Assembly (NCBI RefSeq): GCF_015056685.1
Contig: NZ_SVFW01000016.1
Span: forward strand, 1-64,000
Direction: 5' to 3'
DNA length: 64,000 nt
Source: Butyrivibrio sp.
GTDB taxonomy: Bacteria > Bacillota > Clostridia > Lachnospirales > Lachnospiraceae
Shown here: positions 8,198 through 18,156 of the stretch, piece by piece
Position numbering within the stretch: position 1 is the first letter of the stretch
Layout: every line of letters begins with the position of its first letter
The notes under the pieces: model-generated
The model's database searches: none
The model's input: only the letters and a program-made list of their open reading frames with translations
What the model was told of the DNA's origin: nothing
Position numbers and translations under genes: made by a program

Positions 8198-10153
8198 TTA
8201 AGCGTTGTGCTCTTTAATGAACTCTATAAAGCTTTCTCTTGACATGGGTCTTGCGTAAAAGAAGCCCTGAACATGATCACAGCCAAGTCTTATGATCTGC
8301 TTTGCCTGCTCTGCAGTTTCCACGCCTTCTGCAACAATTTCTTTTCCAAGGGACTTGATTATCCTGATCATATTGAGCATTACCATATAGGATGTCTCTG
8401 AATCAAATACGGACTGGACAATGCTCTTGTCAAGTTTAAAGAGCTTTAAAGGAAGCATAGCAATCCTTGCAAGATTGGAATACCCTGTTCCAAAGTCATC
8501 CATAGAAAAGGTAATTCCTGATTTTAACAATCTTCCCAGATTCATGTCCATTACATCAGTAATATTCTTTTCCCAGGTCTCTGTTATCTCCAGATTTATC
8601 AGCTTGGGGTCGACGTTATATTTTTCAAGAGTCCCAAGTATATTCTCTGCGAAATTGGTCTGTATGCAATCTACTATAGAAAGATTAACCTCCACGTATT
8701 CTATTCCATAGTCCATGATCTGCGATGAAGATATCATCTCGCACACCCTGTCCAGCACATATCTGTCTATTTCAAGAACACTTCCGTTCCTCTCGGCAAC
8801 AGGCATGAATACTGCAGGCGAGATAAATCCAAGCTTAGGGTCCTTTAGACGCACAAGGGCTTCACAGGATGTATATTTGCCGTCAGCCGGAGAATATATC
8901 GGTTGATAGTAAACATCCAAAAGCCCGTCTTCGAGAGCTCTTTTCACTATCCCATCAATCTTCTTGTCATGTTCAACATATTTAAGATTCAGATCAGAAA
9001 GCCTTAAAACATCCCTGTTGTGCCTCAGAAAAGCCTTCTGCATTACATTCCATATCTCATTAAATCTCTCAAGAGAATCTACTTCTGTAGGGAAGCCCAA
9101 AACACACGGGCTCTGGAATAATTTTATTTCCTCATTTTTTAGTACCCACGGATCTTTAAACCTTATCTTTATCTGTTCTACAGTTTTTTCTATCACTGCT
9201 TCATCTGGGCCTGCCCCGGGAAACATTAAAATGAACGTGCTGTCAAACGGATAAAACAATCCTCCTTCCGGACACATTTTCTTTAGATAATCCGATATGT
9301 GTCTAAGGAGCTCTGAGGAGTTCTCAATGGCTTCTTCGCTCATGAACACATCAAGCTTATCCACATATATTCCCAGAAGTGAAAATGTCTTTTTCTGTAA
9401 AAGATTGGTAGAAATGGTGAATTCCAGAGCTTTCTTTGTTCCCGCACCGGAAGTTAAGTCCACAAACTCACTTGGATTCTGGAATGTATAGACGCACAGC
9501 AAAAGAGCTATTGAAACCGAAAACTCAAAGATTGAGCTGGACCTTGTCAGTATTCTGATAGGAACCCCTGCTGCCATCAAAAGATAATAGACCACAAGGG
9601 CCATCTGCTTCTCAGTGCTCAAAGACTTTTTGTACTTAATTATCATGTAAGCTGCAACAATGAGATAGAACCATACACTTAGATATATGGTGACAGCCTG
9701 CGGATATATGTACCTGATATCAGCATTTTCATCAAACCTGTAAAAGAATCCGGTAAAAATAACGCTGAAGATAACAACCTGCGAGCAGATAGTAGGAATA
9801 CCAATAAGGATCTTTTTGACAAAGCTCTGGAACTCAATGTGGAAAATAGCCATTCCATAGAGAACCGATAAAAGAGGCATTACATAAATGCACACTTTTT
9901 CAAGCATTACAAGGACGCAGGCTGCCTGATAGCTAAGGGACATTTTCAAAAAATCAGACTGGATCCACACTTTGTGTATGAGTCCCAATAAATTCATGCA
10001 AAATGCATTAAAAAGCAGCCCTCCAAATATGTCATTTTGCCTGCTGTAGTAATGCTCTCCAAAAAGATGCACAAAAACAGTGATAAGCAAAACCACCATT
10101 GAGCATATTGCAAAGCATATTTCGTAGTTTTGTGGATTTGTTAAAAGACTCAT
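8198..10153 (-). CDS. Membrane c-di-GMP phosphodiesterase (degenerate GGDEF, intact EAL)
   Basis: 651 residues. The N-terminal third has about seven membrane segments, followed by a GGDEF-like region without the GGDEF motif, then an EAL domain. The EAL domain keeps the residues needed for c-di-GMP hydrolysis: EALVRL, VNLSI, LEITE, DDFGTGYS, FKLDKS, AEGVE and QGFFY. It should therefore be an active phosphodiesterase at the membrane. I place the start at the ATG at 10153; a TTG 6 bp earlier is possible. The start lies 2 bp past the stop of the upstream paralog, so translation is probably coupled. Confidence 0.88.
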   Translation of the reverse strand: MSLLTNPQNYEICFAICSMVVLLITVFVHLFGEHYYSRQNDIFGGLLFNAFCMNLLGLIHKVWIQSDFLKMSLSYQAACVLVMLEKVCIYVMPLLSVLYGMAIFHIEFQSFVKKILIGIPTICSQVVIFSVIFTGFFYRFDENADIRYIYPQAVTIYLSVWFYLIVAAYMIIKYKKSLSTEKQMALVVYYLLMAAGVPIRILTRSSSIFEFSVSIALLLCVYTFQNPSEFVDLTSGAGTKKALEFTISTNLLQKKTFSLLGIYVDKLDVFMSEEAIENSSELLRHISDYLKKMCPEGGLFYPFDSTFILMFPGAGPDEAVIEKTVEQIKIRFKDPWVLKNEEIKLFQSPCVLGFPTEVDSLERFNEIWNVMQKAFLRHNRDVLRLSDLNLKYVEHDKKIDGIVKRALEDGLLDVYYQPIYSPADGKYTSCEALVRLKDPKLGFISPAVFMPVAERNGSVLEIDRYVLDRVCEMISSSQIMDYGIEYVEVNLSIVDCIQTNFAENILGTLEKYNVDPKLINLEITETWEKNITDVMDMNLGRLLKSGITFSMDDFGTGYSNLARIAMLPLKLFKLDKSIVQSVFDSETSYMVMLNMIRIIKSLGKEIVAEGVETAEQAKQIIRLGCDHVQGFFYARPMSRESFIEFIKEHNA

Positions 10154-10155
10154 AA

Positions 10156-12108
10156 TCAATTTTCCTCAAAATATGCATCAATAAACTTTACGTAAGAACT
10201 ATCCTTCATAGGTGCTCCCATATAATCTCCGATAAGATAGTCACATCCAAGATCTTCAGCCAGTTTTTTGTCTGTCTCATTCTCTATATCAGTGGCGCAG
10301 ACAAATATGCTGATATCGTGGAAAAGATTGACTATTCCCTGAACCACCAGCATCATCTTATCAGACTCCATGGCGGAGTGAAGGATCGAGCTGTCTATGT
10401 TAACCTGAGAAACAGGGAGTGAAAGCACTCTGTTAAGGTCTCCATAGCCGCTTCCAAATTTATCAACAATGATAGAGCTCTTTAAATCGCCAAGCATTTT
10501 TATATTTCGCTCAGCAATTGAGTTCATGGTAGATATTGTGGTCTCGGTGAGTTTGATGCTGATCCATGATGCTACCGCGTTCTCTTCTCGCAATATTTTC
10601 TTAATACGCTTAATAAAATCATTCTTTGATATTTCACCCTGGGACATTGCGACAACAGCCCTGTATTTTCCGTTTTTATCGCCGGCATTCCAGAATGAAA
10701 GTGCCCTGCAAGCCCTTCTGAAAACAAACTCATCTGCATCCATAAGTGCCTGCGAAACTTTAATATCAGGAATCTTTCCCCTCATATCGATCTCGTTTCC
10801 TGCTGCATCCTGAAGGAAACATAGTACATCGGCACAGTAATTGATCTTATAGATCTTGGATAAAAATGGCTGGAACTTGATCGTTGCCAATTTGCTGTCG
10901 AGATTGACCCTCGCAAAATTATCATAGTCGCTCTCTCTTCTGATAGCCTCAAAGTCGACCTTATCCACATCAATGATAAGATTATGGTCATTATTTGCGT
11001 GCTCAACCATCATCTCTATCTTATTTATGAGATCAGCTGTAGTCTTGTAATGTACAGGATAATGAAGTAAAAAGAGCTGTCCGTCTACTTTGAGTTTCAT
11101 GTTGCCAAAGCTCCAGGGCTCGCGCATCCTGTAAGAGATCTTGTACATCAAAGCCTTTGCTTTATCTGCATCATCTGTATGAACAGTCAGTGCAAATACA
11201 TATTCAGAATACCTGTAAGCATAGGTAATAAGATGTAGTTCCTTGCGGCCTACATTCTTTAAATACTTTGCTATGGTCTTAAGCGCATCCTGTCCATTTC
11301 CATAGCCGATCTCATCGCTGAGAGTGCGGATATTTTTTATGGTAAGGAAGATTGTAAAGTGCTCTCCTTTTCTTTTTGTCTTAAGATCATGCCCCTCAAT
11401 AAAGGCTTTCTTATTGAGGATATCAAGTACTTCATCTACCATCTCACTGGGATTTTGAAGGGTTATATAAATAAAGGTCACACTGATGGTATTACAGAAA
11501 TTCTCGACAAGCAGAGTTGGATAAAAGTACTGGATCAGTATTCCTGCAAGAACAAAAAGAGCATATGATGCCACAACCACCTTTGTCCTTCTGCGCATGA
11601 GATTGTTATACCTTAACAGCAAAACAAGACTGACAACAAGATAGTACGTTGCGATGATATAAAAGAGGAAAAGGTATTTACCCCTGTGATAGATGCCATC
11701 TGCAGAGTAGCTGAACAAAATCGGTGCAAACCAGTTGACCACTAAAAGAACTATGCAGATAATATACCCAAACCAGAGATACCAAAAGCCTTTCCAGGTG
11801 GTTATAGGCACATAAATATCCAATACAGACATGATATATAAAAGATAAAAAACTGCTGACCCAAGATGGAAAAAGAAAAAAGCACTTCCAGCTATTTTTT
11901 CAAGAATGCCGTACTCAGAAAAGGTCAGAGGATGCATCTGCAGATATGTTTCTATTCTTTCACACAAAGTCGCCATGAAAACGGCAAAATAAAGCGCGCT
12001 GTAAGCTCTCTGTCTATAAGAAGGCACACCTCTCCTAGACATAGAAGTAACAGCGATAGTGATCAATATAAATAATGCGCAAATATCAAAATAAATATTA
12101 TATTGCAT
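10156..12108 (-). CDS. Membrane GGDEF-EAL-like protein with degenerate catalytic sites
   Basis: 650 residues with the same plan as its downstream neighbour: about seven membrane segments, a GGDEF-like region and an EAL-like region. Both catalytic sites are lost. GGDEF is replaced by a sequence around YRYSEYVFAL. In the EAL part, EAL reads ADVLCFL, DDFGTGY reads VDKFGSGYG, AEGVE reads ATDIEN and the QGF glutamine is absent. It therefore probably binds ligand or partner rather than turning over c-di-GMP. Similar length and pairing with an intact EAL protein suggest a sensory or regulatory subunit. Confidence 0.82.
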   Translation of the reverse strand: MQYNIYFDICALFILITIAVTSMSRRGVPSYRQRAYSALYFAVFMATLCERIETYLQMHPLTFSEYGILEKIAGSAFFFFHLGSAVFYLLYIMSVLDIYVPITTWKGFWYLWFGYIICIVLLVVNWFAPILFSYSADGIYHRGKYLFLFYIIATYYLVVSLVLLLRYNNLMRRRTKVVVASYALFVLAGILIQYFYPTLLVENFCNTISVTFIYITLQNPSEMVDEVLDILNKKAFIEGHDLKTKRKGEHFTIFLTIKNIRTLSDEIGYGNGQDALKTIAKYLKNVGRKELHLITYAYRYSEYVFALTVHTDDADKAKALMYKISYRMREPWSFGNMKLKVDGQLFLLHYPVHYKTTADLINKIEMMVEHANNDHNLIIDVDKVDFEAIRRESDYDNFARVNLDSKLATIKFQPFLSKIYKINYCADVLCFLQDAAGNEIDMRGKIPDIKVSQALMDADEFVFRRACRALSFWNAGDKNGKYRAVVAMSQGEISKNDFIKRIKKILREENAVASWISIKLTETTISTMNSIAERNIKMLGDLKSSIIVDKFGSGYGDLNRVLSLPVSQVNIDSSILHSAMESDKMMLVVQGIVNLFHDISIFVCATDIENETDKKLAEDLGCDYLIGDYMGAPMKDSSYVKFIDAYFEEN

Positions 12109-12127
12109 CTACAACTCCAGCTTTGTT

Positions 12128-12388
12128 TTATAACCATTTAAGCGGATTGCTGATGACTTTTGCTTTAGAAATAATGTCATCGGCATTAGCTTTAAGATAT
12201 ACCTCAAGGCCTGCAATTTCATCCTGAGAATACCCGTTATTTTTAACTATCTTACCACCAGGAATAACGCCTTCTGCAATCTCTTTCCCGTTTTTACCAT
12301 TTCGTTCAAATGAAACCCTTACCATCTTCTTGTTATCTTTTCCGGCAACAATTGCAGAATAAGTCATTCTCATCTCTTCATCAGACAT
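12128..12388 (-). CDS. Small conserved hypothetical protein
   Basis: 86 residues, soluble, with no signal or membrane segment. The central part alternates charged and hydrophobic residues, and the C-terminal half looks helical (SQDEIAGLEVYLKANADDII). I do not recognise a family. It lies 19 bp upstream of the degenerate GGDEF-EAL gene and just after the terminator of the beta-galactosidase gene, so it is the first gene of the EAL operon. It may relate to c-di-GMP signalling, but nothing in the sequence proves this. Confidence 0.7.
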   Translation of the reverse strand: MSDEEMRMTYSAIVAGKDNKKMVRVSFERNGKNGKEIAEGVIPGGKIVKNNGYSQDEIAGLEVYLKANADDIISKAKVISNPLKWL

Positions 12389-12405
12389 ATATTCACCATA
12401 AGTAA

Positions 12406-12447
12406 AAACAAAAAGTGTTATCGAAATTTTATAATCTCGATAACACT
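12406..12447 (-). terminator. Rho-independent terminator after the GH35 gene
   Basis: 11-bp perfect stem (12414-12424 with 12437-12447), then T-rich sequence on the minus strand (TTTTTGTTTTT). It lies 17 bp past the beta-galactosidase stop codon and separates the sugar operon from the EAL operon. Confidence 0.85.
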
Positions 12448-12463
12448 ATTTTAACACATATTT

Positions 12464-14641
12464 TCAAATTTCAGTTTTAAATTGCGCTATTAAATGAACA
12501 TCGTTAATTCTGCAGGCTTTTCCGTCTTTCATCGCCGGCCATTCCTGAAGATACAGCTTTGTATCTTCTTTTAGCGGATCAACAGCTATTTCACAGGCAA
12601 ATTCACCTGATTCATTACCACAAAAACGCTTAAGTCCAACTTCCCACTTCTGGCCTGTGTAGAAGCTGTCTGCGATCATTTTGCCATCATGGTACATCTG
12701 AGCTGTATCGCCCTCATAATCAATGCTAAGGAGCATTTCATTTCTGTCCAAAGGCATATCTGTTACTTTTAATGCTGCTTTTAGCTCACCGTCCTGCTCA
12801 TCTTTAGTCAAAAGAGCTGTAGCCTTGTTTTCATAACTGTTTTTGCTCTTATAGACCGTAAAGATCTCGTCATCTTTTTTTAATGTATCAAAGCCATCCG
12901 GTGCATCGCACAACTCCGGAAATGCCTTGAATACAGCATGCTTTGTCTCATTATCTGAAACTTCAAAATAAAGCTCAGGCTTTCCAGCCGCATTTGTTAC
13001 AACATCGCCACTGCTTATGACAAAGTACTCTTTGCCGTTTTTGATAACCTTGCTTCCATGAACAGCTTCTTCCCTGGTAATAAATACCACTTTGTTGCCG
13101 TCGAGATCTCCTTTTACTGAAAGAGACGGCTCTTTTTCTGAATCTTTATAGAAAATGTAAGCATCATGCCCATTTCCATCAAAGTCAGCAATACAGCAAA
13201 CAGGAGTAGCATCAGTTGTGATAACTGCCTTGTTTCCAACCCACATATTAAATGGATAAAAGAAAAAGTCTCCATTTGCAACATCCCTGCTCTCAAAGCT
13301 TGCAAGAACACTGCCATCTTCATCATAGGCTTTCAGAGCAGTATCTTTATGGTCAGCCATGGTATATCTGCGCTGATAGTTATTAACAAAGAGATATCCT
13401 GACTTTACTTTTTCCCCATTTGGAAGGATTCTTTCCTTGCATCTTACAGCGCTTCTAAGGTCATTAAAATTGTCAGGTTTTAATGGATTGCCAGGCTGCT
13501 CCACATAAGCCATGTCGCAAAGATCACTTCCAAAATCGTGAATAAATGAAGCAAGGAGGCGCACCTGTCTGTAAGTATCCTCCATCTGTCCATATTCACG
13601 AAGAGGTGCATTAAAATCATAGGACAATACAGGAAGATCATTGGGGTATCCTGTCTCTTTTGTCTCCTGAAGGGTAGTAAGCTTGCCCTCAGGATTGGTC
13701 CCTCCGTGGTACATGTAATAGCCTAAAAGATTAGCTCCGCTTCCAAGCTTGGTCATGGTCATAGCCGCTGTATCAAGCCCTGTCGCTATTGGTCTTCTAT
13801 GCTTTGTAACCTGAAGTCCTCCGCCAAGTTCAGCAGTAAGGAACGGGAACTTGTTCATGTCAAAGGTAATTCCATCACCCAGGCCATGATCTGAGCCAAT
13901 ATTGTGATCATTTCTTTCTTTGGTAAAAATGTAGTTGCCGCTTGGCTCGATCTCTGTAGTTCTCTGATCCCATGGAGCCTCGCAGTAACCGCCCATAACA
14001 GGGATCATTCCGCCTGTAACTGCTCCGCCCCAGCCTGTAGCTGTGTAAATCGGCACTTCAAAGCCAATCTCTTTTGCCATGGCCAGAAGAGTTCTCATGT
14101 GTTGCTCGCCCTCTTCGCCATTTTTTCCACCGCAGTGCCCGTATTCATTTTCAATCTGCACTCCGATCACGGGACCATCGTCCTTTATCAAAAGACCTTT
14201 CGCCTGTTCAAATGTCTTTTCATAGAATTTTCTTACATGTTCAAGATAGCGTGGCGCATCAGTCCTGACTTCGTAGCCATTATCCACTGAATCTTTTAAA
14301 AGCCAGTCAGGAAATCCACCGTTTCTTGCCTCTCCATGTGCCCATGGGCCAATTCTCAATATTGCATATAAGCCACATTTTTTAACTGTTTCCAAAAACA
14401 GTCTTATATTTCTGTCTCCGCTAAAATCAAAATCGCCATGGATTTCCTCATGGTGGATCCAGATGACGTAGAGAGAAACTATATCAATTCCTCCCGCTTT
14501 CATTTTGCAGAGTTCTTCTTCCCAGTACTGATGGGGATATCTGCTAAAGTGCATCTCTCCCATCATAGGGAATACTCTCTTCCCATCAACAATCAGACTG
14601 ATCGGGTCGAATCCAACCTTTGAATCTGACAATATCTTCAT
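12464..14641 (-). CDS. GH35-family beta-galactosidase
   Basis: 725 residues. Glycoside hydrolase family 35 enzymes remove terminal beta-galactose with retention. The N-terminal TIM barrel contains IGVQIENEYG (acid/base Glu in NEYG) and PFLTAELGGG (nucleophile Glu), and GPWAHGEARNGGFPDWL is a family hallmark. No signal peptide is seen, so the enzyme is cytosolic and should act on oligosaccharides after import. It is the last gene after malEFG and lacI, 16 bp past lacI. This suggests galacto-oligosaccharides as the imported substrate, though the substrate is inferred. C-terminal beta-sandwich regions fill residues about 420-725. Confidence 0.92.
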   Translation of the reverse strand: MKILSDSKVGFDPISLIVDGKRVFPMMGEMHFSRYPHQYWEEELCKMKAGGIDIVSLYVIWIHHEEIHGDFDFSGDRNIRLFLETVKKCGLYAILRIGPWAHGEARNGGFPDWLLKDSVDNGYEVRTDAPRYLEHVRKFYEKTFEQAKGLLIKDDGPVIGVQIENEYGHCGGKNGEEGEQHMRTLLAMAKEIGFEVPIYTATGWGGAVTGGMIPVMGGYCEAPWDQRTTEIEPSGNYIFTKERNDHNIGSDHGLGDGITFDMNKFPFLTAELGGGLQVTKHRRPIATGLDTAAMTMTKLGSGANLLGYYMYHGGTNPEGKLTTLQETKETGYPNDLPVLSYDFNAPLREYGQMEDTYRQVRLLASFIHDFGSDLCDMAYVEQPGNPLKPDNFNDLRSAVRCKERILPNGEKVKSGYLFVNNYQRRYTMADHKDTALKAYDEDGSVLASFESRDVANGDFFFYPFNMWVGNKAVITTDATPVCCIADFDGNGHDAYIFYKDSEKEPSLSVKGDLDGNKVVFITREEAVHGSKVIKNGKEYFVISSGDVVTNAAGKPELYFEVSDNETKHAVFKAFPELCDAPDGFDTLKKDDEIFTVYKSKNSYENKATALLTKDEQDGELKAALKVTDMPLDRNEMLLSIDYEGDTAQMYHDGKMIADSFYTGQKWEVGLKRFCGNESGEFACEIAVDPLKEDTKLYLQEWPAMKDGKACRINDVHLIAQFKTEI

Positions 14642-14657
14642 AAAAACTCCCCGTTTC

Positions 14658-15656
14658 TTATTTAGTACTTTCTTTGAGTATTACTTCGTAGTTGGTAAGG
14701 ACAGTATTTGAAACATCCTGTCCGTCTATGAGCTCAAGCAGCTTTTTGGCCGCCGTTGCTCCAAGATTTCTATCGTCAAAATTAAGCGACGTAACTGAAG
14801 GAACTGAACTTTCCAAAATGGAGCTGTTGTAAAAAGAAGCAACTTTAAGCTTTTCCGGAACAAGAATATGCTCTTCTCTGCACCTTGCAATAACCTCTCC
14901 TGCAAGATTGTCGTCCATACAGATGACTCCATCTATATTTTTCTTAAGCAGTTCTTTTAATATTCCGCCCACTTTAGCTGTCTTTTCAACATCAAGGTAA
15001 ACAAGAGCCGGATCCATTTTAAGACCCGCATCCACAAAAGCAGACGCAAAGCCATTATGCCTTGTCCTTGTGATGATATGCTCTGTGGAACCCCCGATAA
15101 GTGCAAGTTTTTTAAGGCCCTTGGCAATAAGAACAGATGTGAGTTCCTTACATGCTTCATAGTTGGCATTATCAACACAAACAATATCAGGATCCGTTGA
15201 ACTGCCTATAGCCACAAAAGGAATTCCGCATTCCTTGAGGTAAGCAGCCGGCTTATCATTCACTAAAGTTCTGGTAAGAATGATGCCATCTACCTTATGG
15301 TTCTCAACAACTCTTTTAAGACCCGAAATGTCATCGCCGGCAATAAGCGAAACCACAATGTCATAGCCAAAGGATGAGGTTATTTCACTCATGCCGACCA
15401 TACATCTCTGAAAAAAAGGCAGATCGACAGCGTTATAGTCATCAGGCCATACTACGCCTATGTTATAGGTTCTCTGTTTTGCCAGAGCCCTGGCCATGAC
15501 ATTTGGTCTGTAATTATGCTTTTCAATATATTCCATTACCTTGCTCTTGGTGGAATTTCCAACTCTGCCTTTTCCGGAAATAGCCCTGGATACGGTGGTC
15601 TTGGAAATTCCAAGAGCTTTGGCAACATCATCAATTGTGAGTTTTGGATTGTTCAT
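14658..15656 (-). CDS. LacI-family transcriptional regulator of the sugar operon
   Basis: 332 residues from the start at 15656. A LacI-type helix-turn-helix occupies residues 1-55 (LTIDDVAKALGISKTTVSRAISG), with the hinge-helix region NVMARALAKQ after it, and a periplasmic-binding-like effector domain fills the rest. I prefer this start to one 24 bp upstream because it gives the usual N-terminus and has GA-rich sequence (AGAAGAGAG) before it. It lies between malG and the GH35 gene and is probably local: candidate LacI-type operators cluster at the malE promoter. Confidence 0.92.
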   Translation of the reverse strand: MNNPKLTIDDVAKALGISKTTVSRAISGKGRVGNSTKSKVMEYIEKHNYRPNVMARALAKQRTYNIGVVWPDDYNAVDLPFFQRCMVGMSEITSSFGYDIVVSLIAGDDISGLKRVVENHKVDGIILTRTLVNDKPAAYLKECGIPFVAIGSSTDPDIVCVDNANYEACKELTSVLIAKGLKKLALIGGSTEHIITRTRHNGFASAFVDAGLKMDPALVYLDVEKTAKVGGILKELLKKNIDGVICMDDNLAGEVIARCREEHILVPEKLKVASFYNSSILESSVPSVTSLNFDDRNLGATAAKKLLELIDGQDVSNTVLTNYEVILKESTK

Positions 15657-15741
15657 AACACTCTCTTCTAGCCTTAACACGATTTCTTCCGCAAAGGATT
15701 TTACAAGGAAGTTCTGCTCTCGCTTTCGCTCGCCAGAACAC

Positions 15742-15791
15742 GATTTTACTAAGATTTTTATGCGCTTGCGCTTTAAAAATCTAGTAAAATC
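15742..15791 (-). other. Long hairpin between malG and lacI
   Basis: Arms at 15742-15764 and 15768-15791 match over about 22 bp with one bulge, overlapping the malG stop codon. No T run follows on the minus strand, so it is more likely an RNA-processing or stability element than a full terminator. It may set the relative amounts of transporter and regulator. Confidence 0.5.
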
Positions 15792-16653
15792 AGCCCTTCA
15801 CCGCTCCGCCGGTTACACCTTCAACGTAATATTTCTGAAGGAACATGAACAGTAATGTTACAGGGATGGCGATGAGAACGCCGCCTGCACAGAACCTTGT
15901 AAAGTAGCCCTGGTAGTCATTTGTCCATACCCATCTGGTCATGGCAACTGCTACATTGTAACTTTGATCGTGGCCAAAAGCAACATAAGAAGCAAATACA
16001 TAGTCACACCATGGTGCCATGAAGGCAACAAGTGCTGTGTAAATGATGATAGGCTTTGACATAGGAATGATCATTGTCAAGAATATTCTTGCTCTTGTAG
16101 CACCGTCGATTCTTGCGGCTTCGTCAAGGGCCTTAGGAATTGTGTCAAAATATCCTTTACATACGTAGTAGCCCATACCTGAGCTTGCTACTGATACAAG
16201 GATAAGTCCTGGGATAGCACCTGCCTGAGTAAGTCCGAACTGTTTCAACAGGAAGTACAGACAGATCATAGTAAGGAATCCCGGGAAAAGACCTAATATA
16301 AGCCAAAAACGCATAAGAAGTTCTCTTCCTGCAAATCTCATTCTTGAAAGTGCATAGCTTACGCAGAGGATTATGACAGTCTGGAAAGCAGTAACAAAAA
16401 AGGCGATTATAAGGGTATTGCTATACCATCTTACATAGTTGGTCTCACCTGAAAACAGGAACTTGTAATTATCAAGCGAAAAAGCTTTTGGAAGAAGGTA
16501 ATCTACCATTCCGCCATATTCTGTTGCATATGATCTAAAACTCTGAAGAACAAGTCCCACAAAAGGGAACAGCCAAATAATACTGATAAGTATAAGAACA
16601 ATATATGCGATCACATTTCCTATTGTTCTTTTTGTTTTATATGATTTATTCAT
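15790..16653 (-). CDS. malG: Sugar ABC transporter permease, MalG type
   Basis: 287 residues with six predicted membrane segments and the conserved EAA loop (EAARIDGATRARIFLTMIIP, near 190-210) that contacts the ATPase. It pairs with the MalF-type subunit for uptake of oligosaccharides. Its ATG overlaps the malF stop (TAATG), with GAGGAGGG inside the end of malF as ribosome site, so the two are translationally coupled. No ATPase gene is in this operon; a shared MsmK-like ATPase elsewhere is the usual arrangement in Firmicutes. Confidence 0.93.
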   Translation of the reverse strand: MNKSYKTKRTIGNVIAYIVLILISIIWLFPFVGLVLQSFRSYATEYGGMVDYLLPKAFSLDNYKFLFSGETNYVRWYSNTLIIAFFVTAFQTVIILCVSYALSRMRFAGRELLMRFWLILGLFPGFLTMICLYFLLKQFGLTQAGAIPGLILVSVASSGMGYYVCKGYFDTIPKALDEAARIDGATRARIFLTMIIPMSKPIIIYTALVAFMAPWCDYVFASYVAFGHDQSYNVAVAMTRWVWTNDYQGYFTRFCAGGVLIAIPVTLLFMFLQKYYVEGVTGGAVKG

Positions 16654-18050
16654 TATTGGAAGCCCTCCTCATCCTTTACTGATGGAAGCAGGCCATATAC
16701 ACCAAGTGCGAATATAGCAGTTACGATAAATACCATGATACCTATTACTGCTGCCATCTTGTAGTTAGTGTCATTTACAGTCATCTTGTAAAGCCACGTT
16801 ACCAAAAGGTCTGTGTTTCCGGCATTGCCGGCAAGATTCATTGACTGAGGTTTACCCTGAGTCAAAAGGTAAATAACATTAAAGTTATTGAGGTTTCCGG
16901 TAAACTGAGTCAGGATAAATGGTCCTGTCACAAATAACATATATGGAAGGGTGATACTCTTAAACATCTGCCATCCGTTTGCACCATCAATTCTGGCACT
17001 TTCGTAAAGGTCCTCAGGAATGTTCATGAGCAGTCCTGTTGCAATCAGCATAAGATATGGAATACCAATCCAGATATTGACAACAACGATCGTTATCTTG
17101 GCAAGTAAGGGATCAGTCCAGAAAGGAATAGCTGTTTTAATGATGCCCCACTTTATAAGGTATCCATTGATAAGTCCGTCATTAGCGAACATTTTCATGA
17201 TATAAAGGAGTGATACGAACTGAGGAACCGCAATTGTCATAACCAGGATGGTTCTCCAGAGCTTTTTGAATCTGACTCCCTTTTTATTGATAAGAATTGC
17301 TACTCCAAGGCCAAGGAAATAGTCTATAAATGTAGCAAGAAAAGCCCACACAAGTGTCCACAGAAGAACCTGTAAAAATGTGGGTCCAAAGCCCTCTGTT
17401 CCGAATGAAACAAGGTTTTTAAAGTTTTCAAGTCCAACCCATGTAAAAAGATTGGATGGTGCCTGATGATTTGCATCGTAATTTGTAAAAGCGACACAGA
17501 TCATGAAAACGATAGGTAAAACCGTGAATAAAAATATTCCTGTAACAGGTAATAAAAGAAGTGTCTTATCAAAGTTTTTATCAAAAAGAGATAAGAATGT
17601 CTCCTTGTTTGAAGGAAGTTTTTTTCCTGCCTTAAGCAGCAGCTCTTCTTTTCTGTTCTCCCTGATGTTCAGATACCACACTACAAAAAATGCGATCACT
17701 GCGAATGCACTCAGCACACCGAACAAAAGGATAAGGAAGCTGTTATCACCGTAAACAGTCTTTCTTCCTACTTTTTGAGTTGCCACTGTTCCAAGAGTTG
17801 AAATTTTAGAAAGGTACTGCCAGCCAAATCCGGTCATGTACCAGAAAAATAGAACTTCCAGTAAAAGAAGTACTGCTCCTATAAGAATTTGTCCCCTAAG
17901 CATAGGGCCAAAACCAAAGATCAAATATGATAATTTGGTCTTAAAATCCCCCTCAACAAATGTCACCCCAATATTCTTAAATACCTGCTTAACAGATTCA
18001 AGACCAGAGCCCACGTTTTTAGTTTTCTTTTTTCCAGTACTTCCTGCCAT
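16653..18050 (-). CDS. malF: Sugar ABC transporter permease, MalF type
   Basis: 465 residues, longer than many Gram-positive MalF proteins because of an N-terminal part with extra membrane segments (about 45-150). The C-terminal permease core has the EAA loop ESARIDGANGWQMFKSITLP. It is the membrane partner of MalG, and MalE would deliver the sugar. A strong hairpin separates it from malE. The sugar is inferred from the beta-galactosidase in the same operon, so the mal symbol describes family, not proven substrate. Confidence 0.9.
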   Translation of the reverse strand: MAGSTGKKKTKNVGSGLESVKQVFKNIGVTFVEGDFKTKLSYLIFGFGPMLRGQILIGAVLLLLEVLFFWYMTGFGWQYLSKISTLGTVATQKVGRKTVYGDNSFLILLFGVLSAFAVIAFFVVWYLNIRENRKEELLLKAGKKLPSNKETFLSLFDKNFDKTLLLLPVTGIFLFTVLPIVFMICVAFTNYDANHQAPSNLFTWVGLENFKNLVSFGTEGFGPTFLQVLLWTLVWAFLATFIDYFLGLGVAILINKKGVRFKKLWRTILVMTIAVPQFVSLLYIMKMFANDGLINGYLIKWGIIKTAIPFWTDPLLAKITIVVVNIWIGIPYLMLIATGLLMNIPEDLYESARIDGANGWQMFKSITLPYMLFVTGPFILTQFTGNLNNFNVIYLLTQGKPQSMNLAGNAGNTDLLVTWLYKMTVNDTNYKMAAVIGIMVFIVTAIFALGVYGLLPSVKDEEGFQ

Positions 18051-18091
18051 GCCTGGACCTCCCTTCTTAACAATAAGTGCTCTACTGAAAA

Positions 18092-18123
18092 TATAGGCTC
18101 GGAATAATAGGTATTCCGAGCCT
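18092..18123 (-). terminator. Stem-loop/attenuator between malE and malF
   Basis: Arms 18095-18105 and 18112-18123 form a strong hairpin, followed on the minus strand by a short, weak T tract (ATATTTTC). It probably terminates part of the transcript or protects the malE 3' end, so that binding protein exceeds permease. Confidence 0.6.
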
Positions 18124-18156
18124 TGAAATCATAGCTTTAATGCAATTTTCAGCTAA

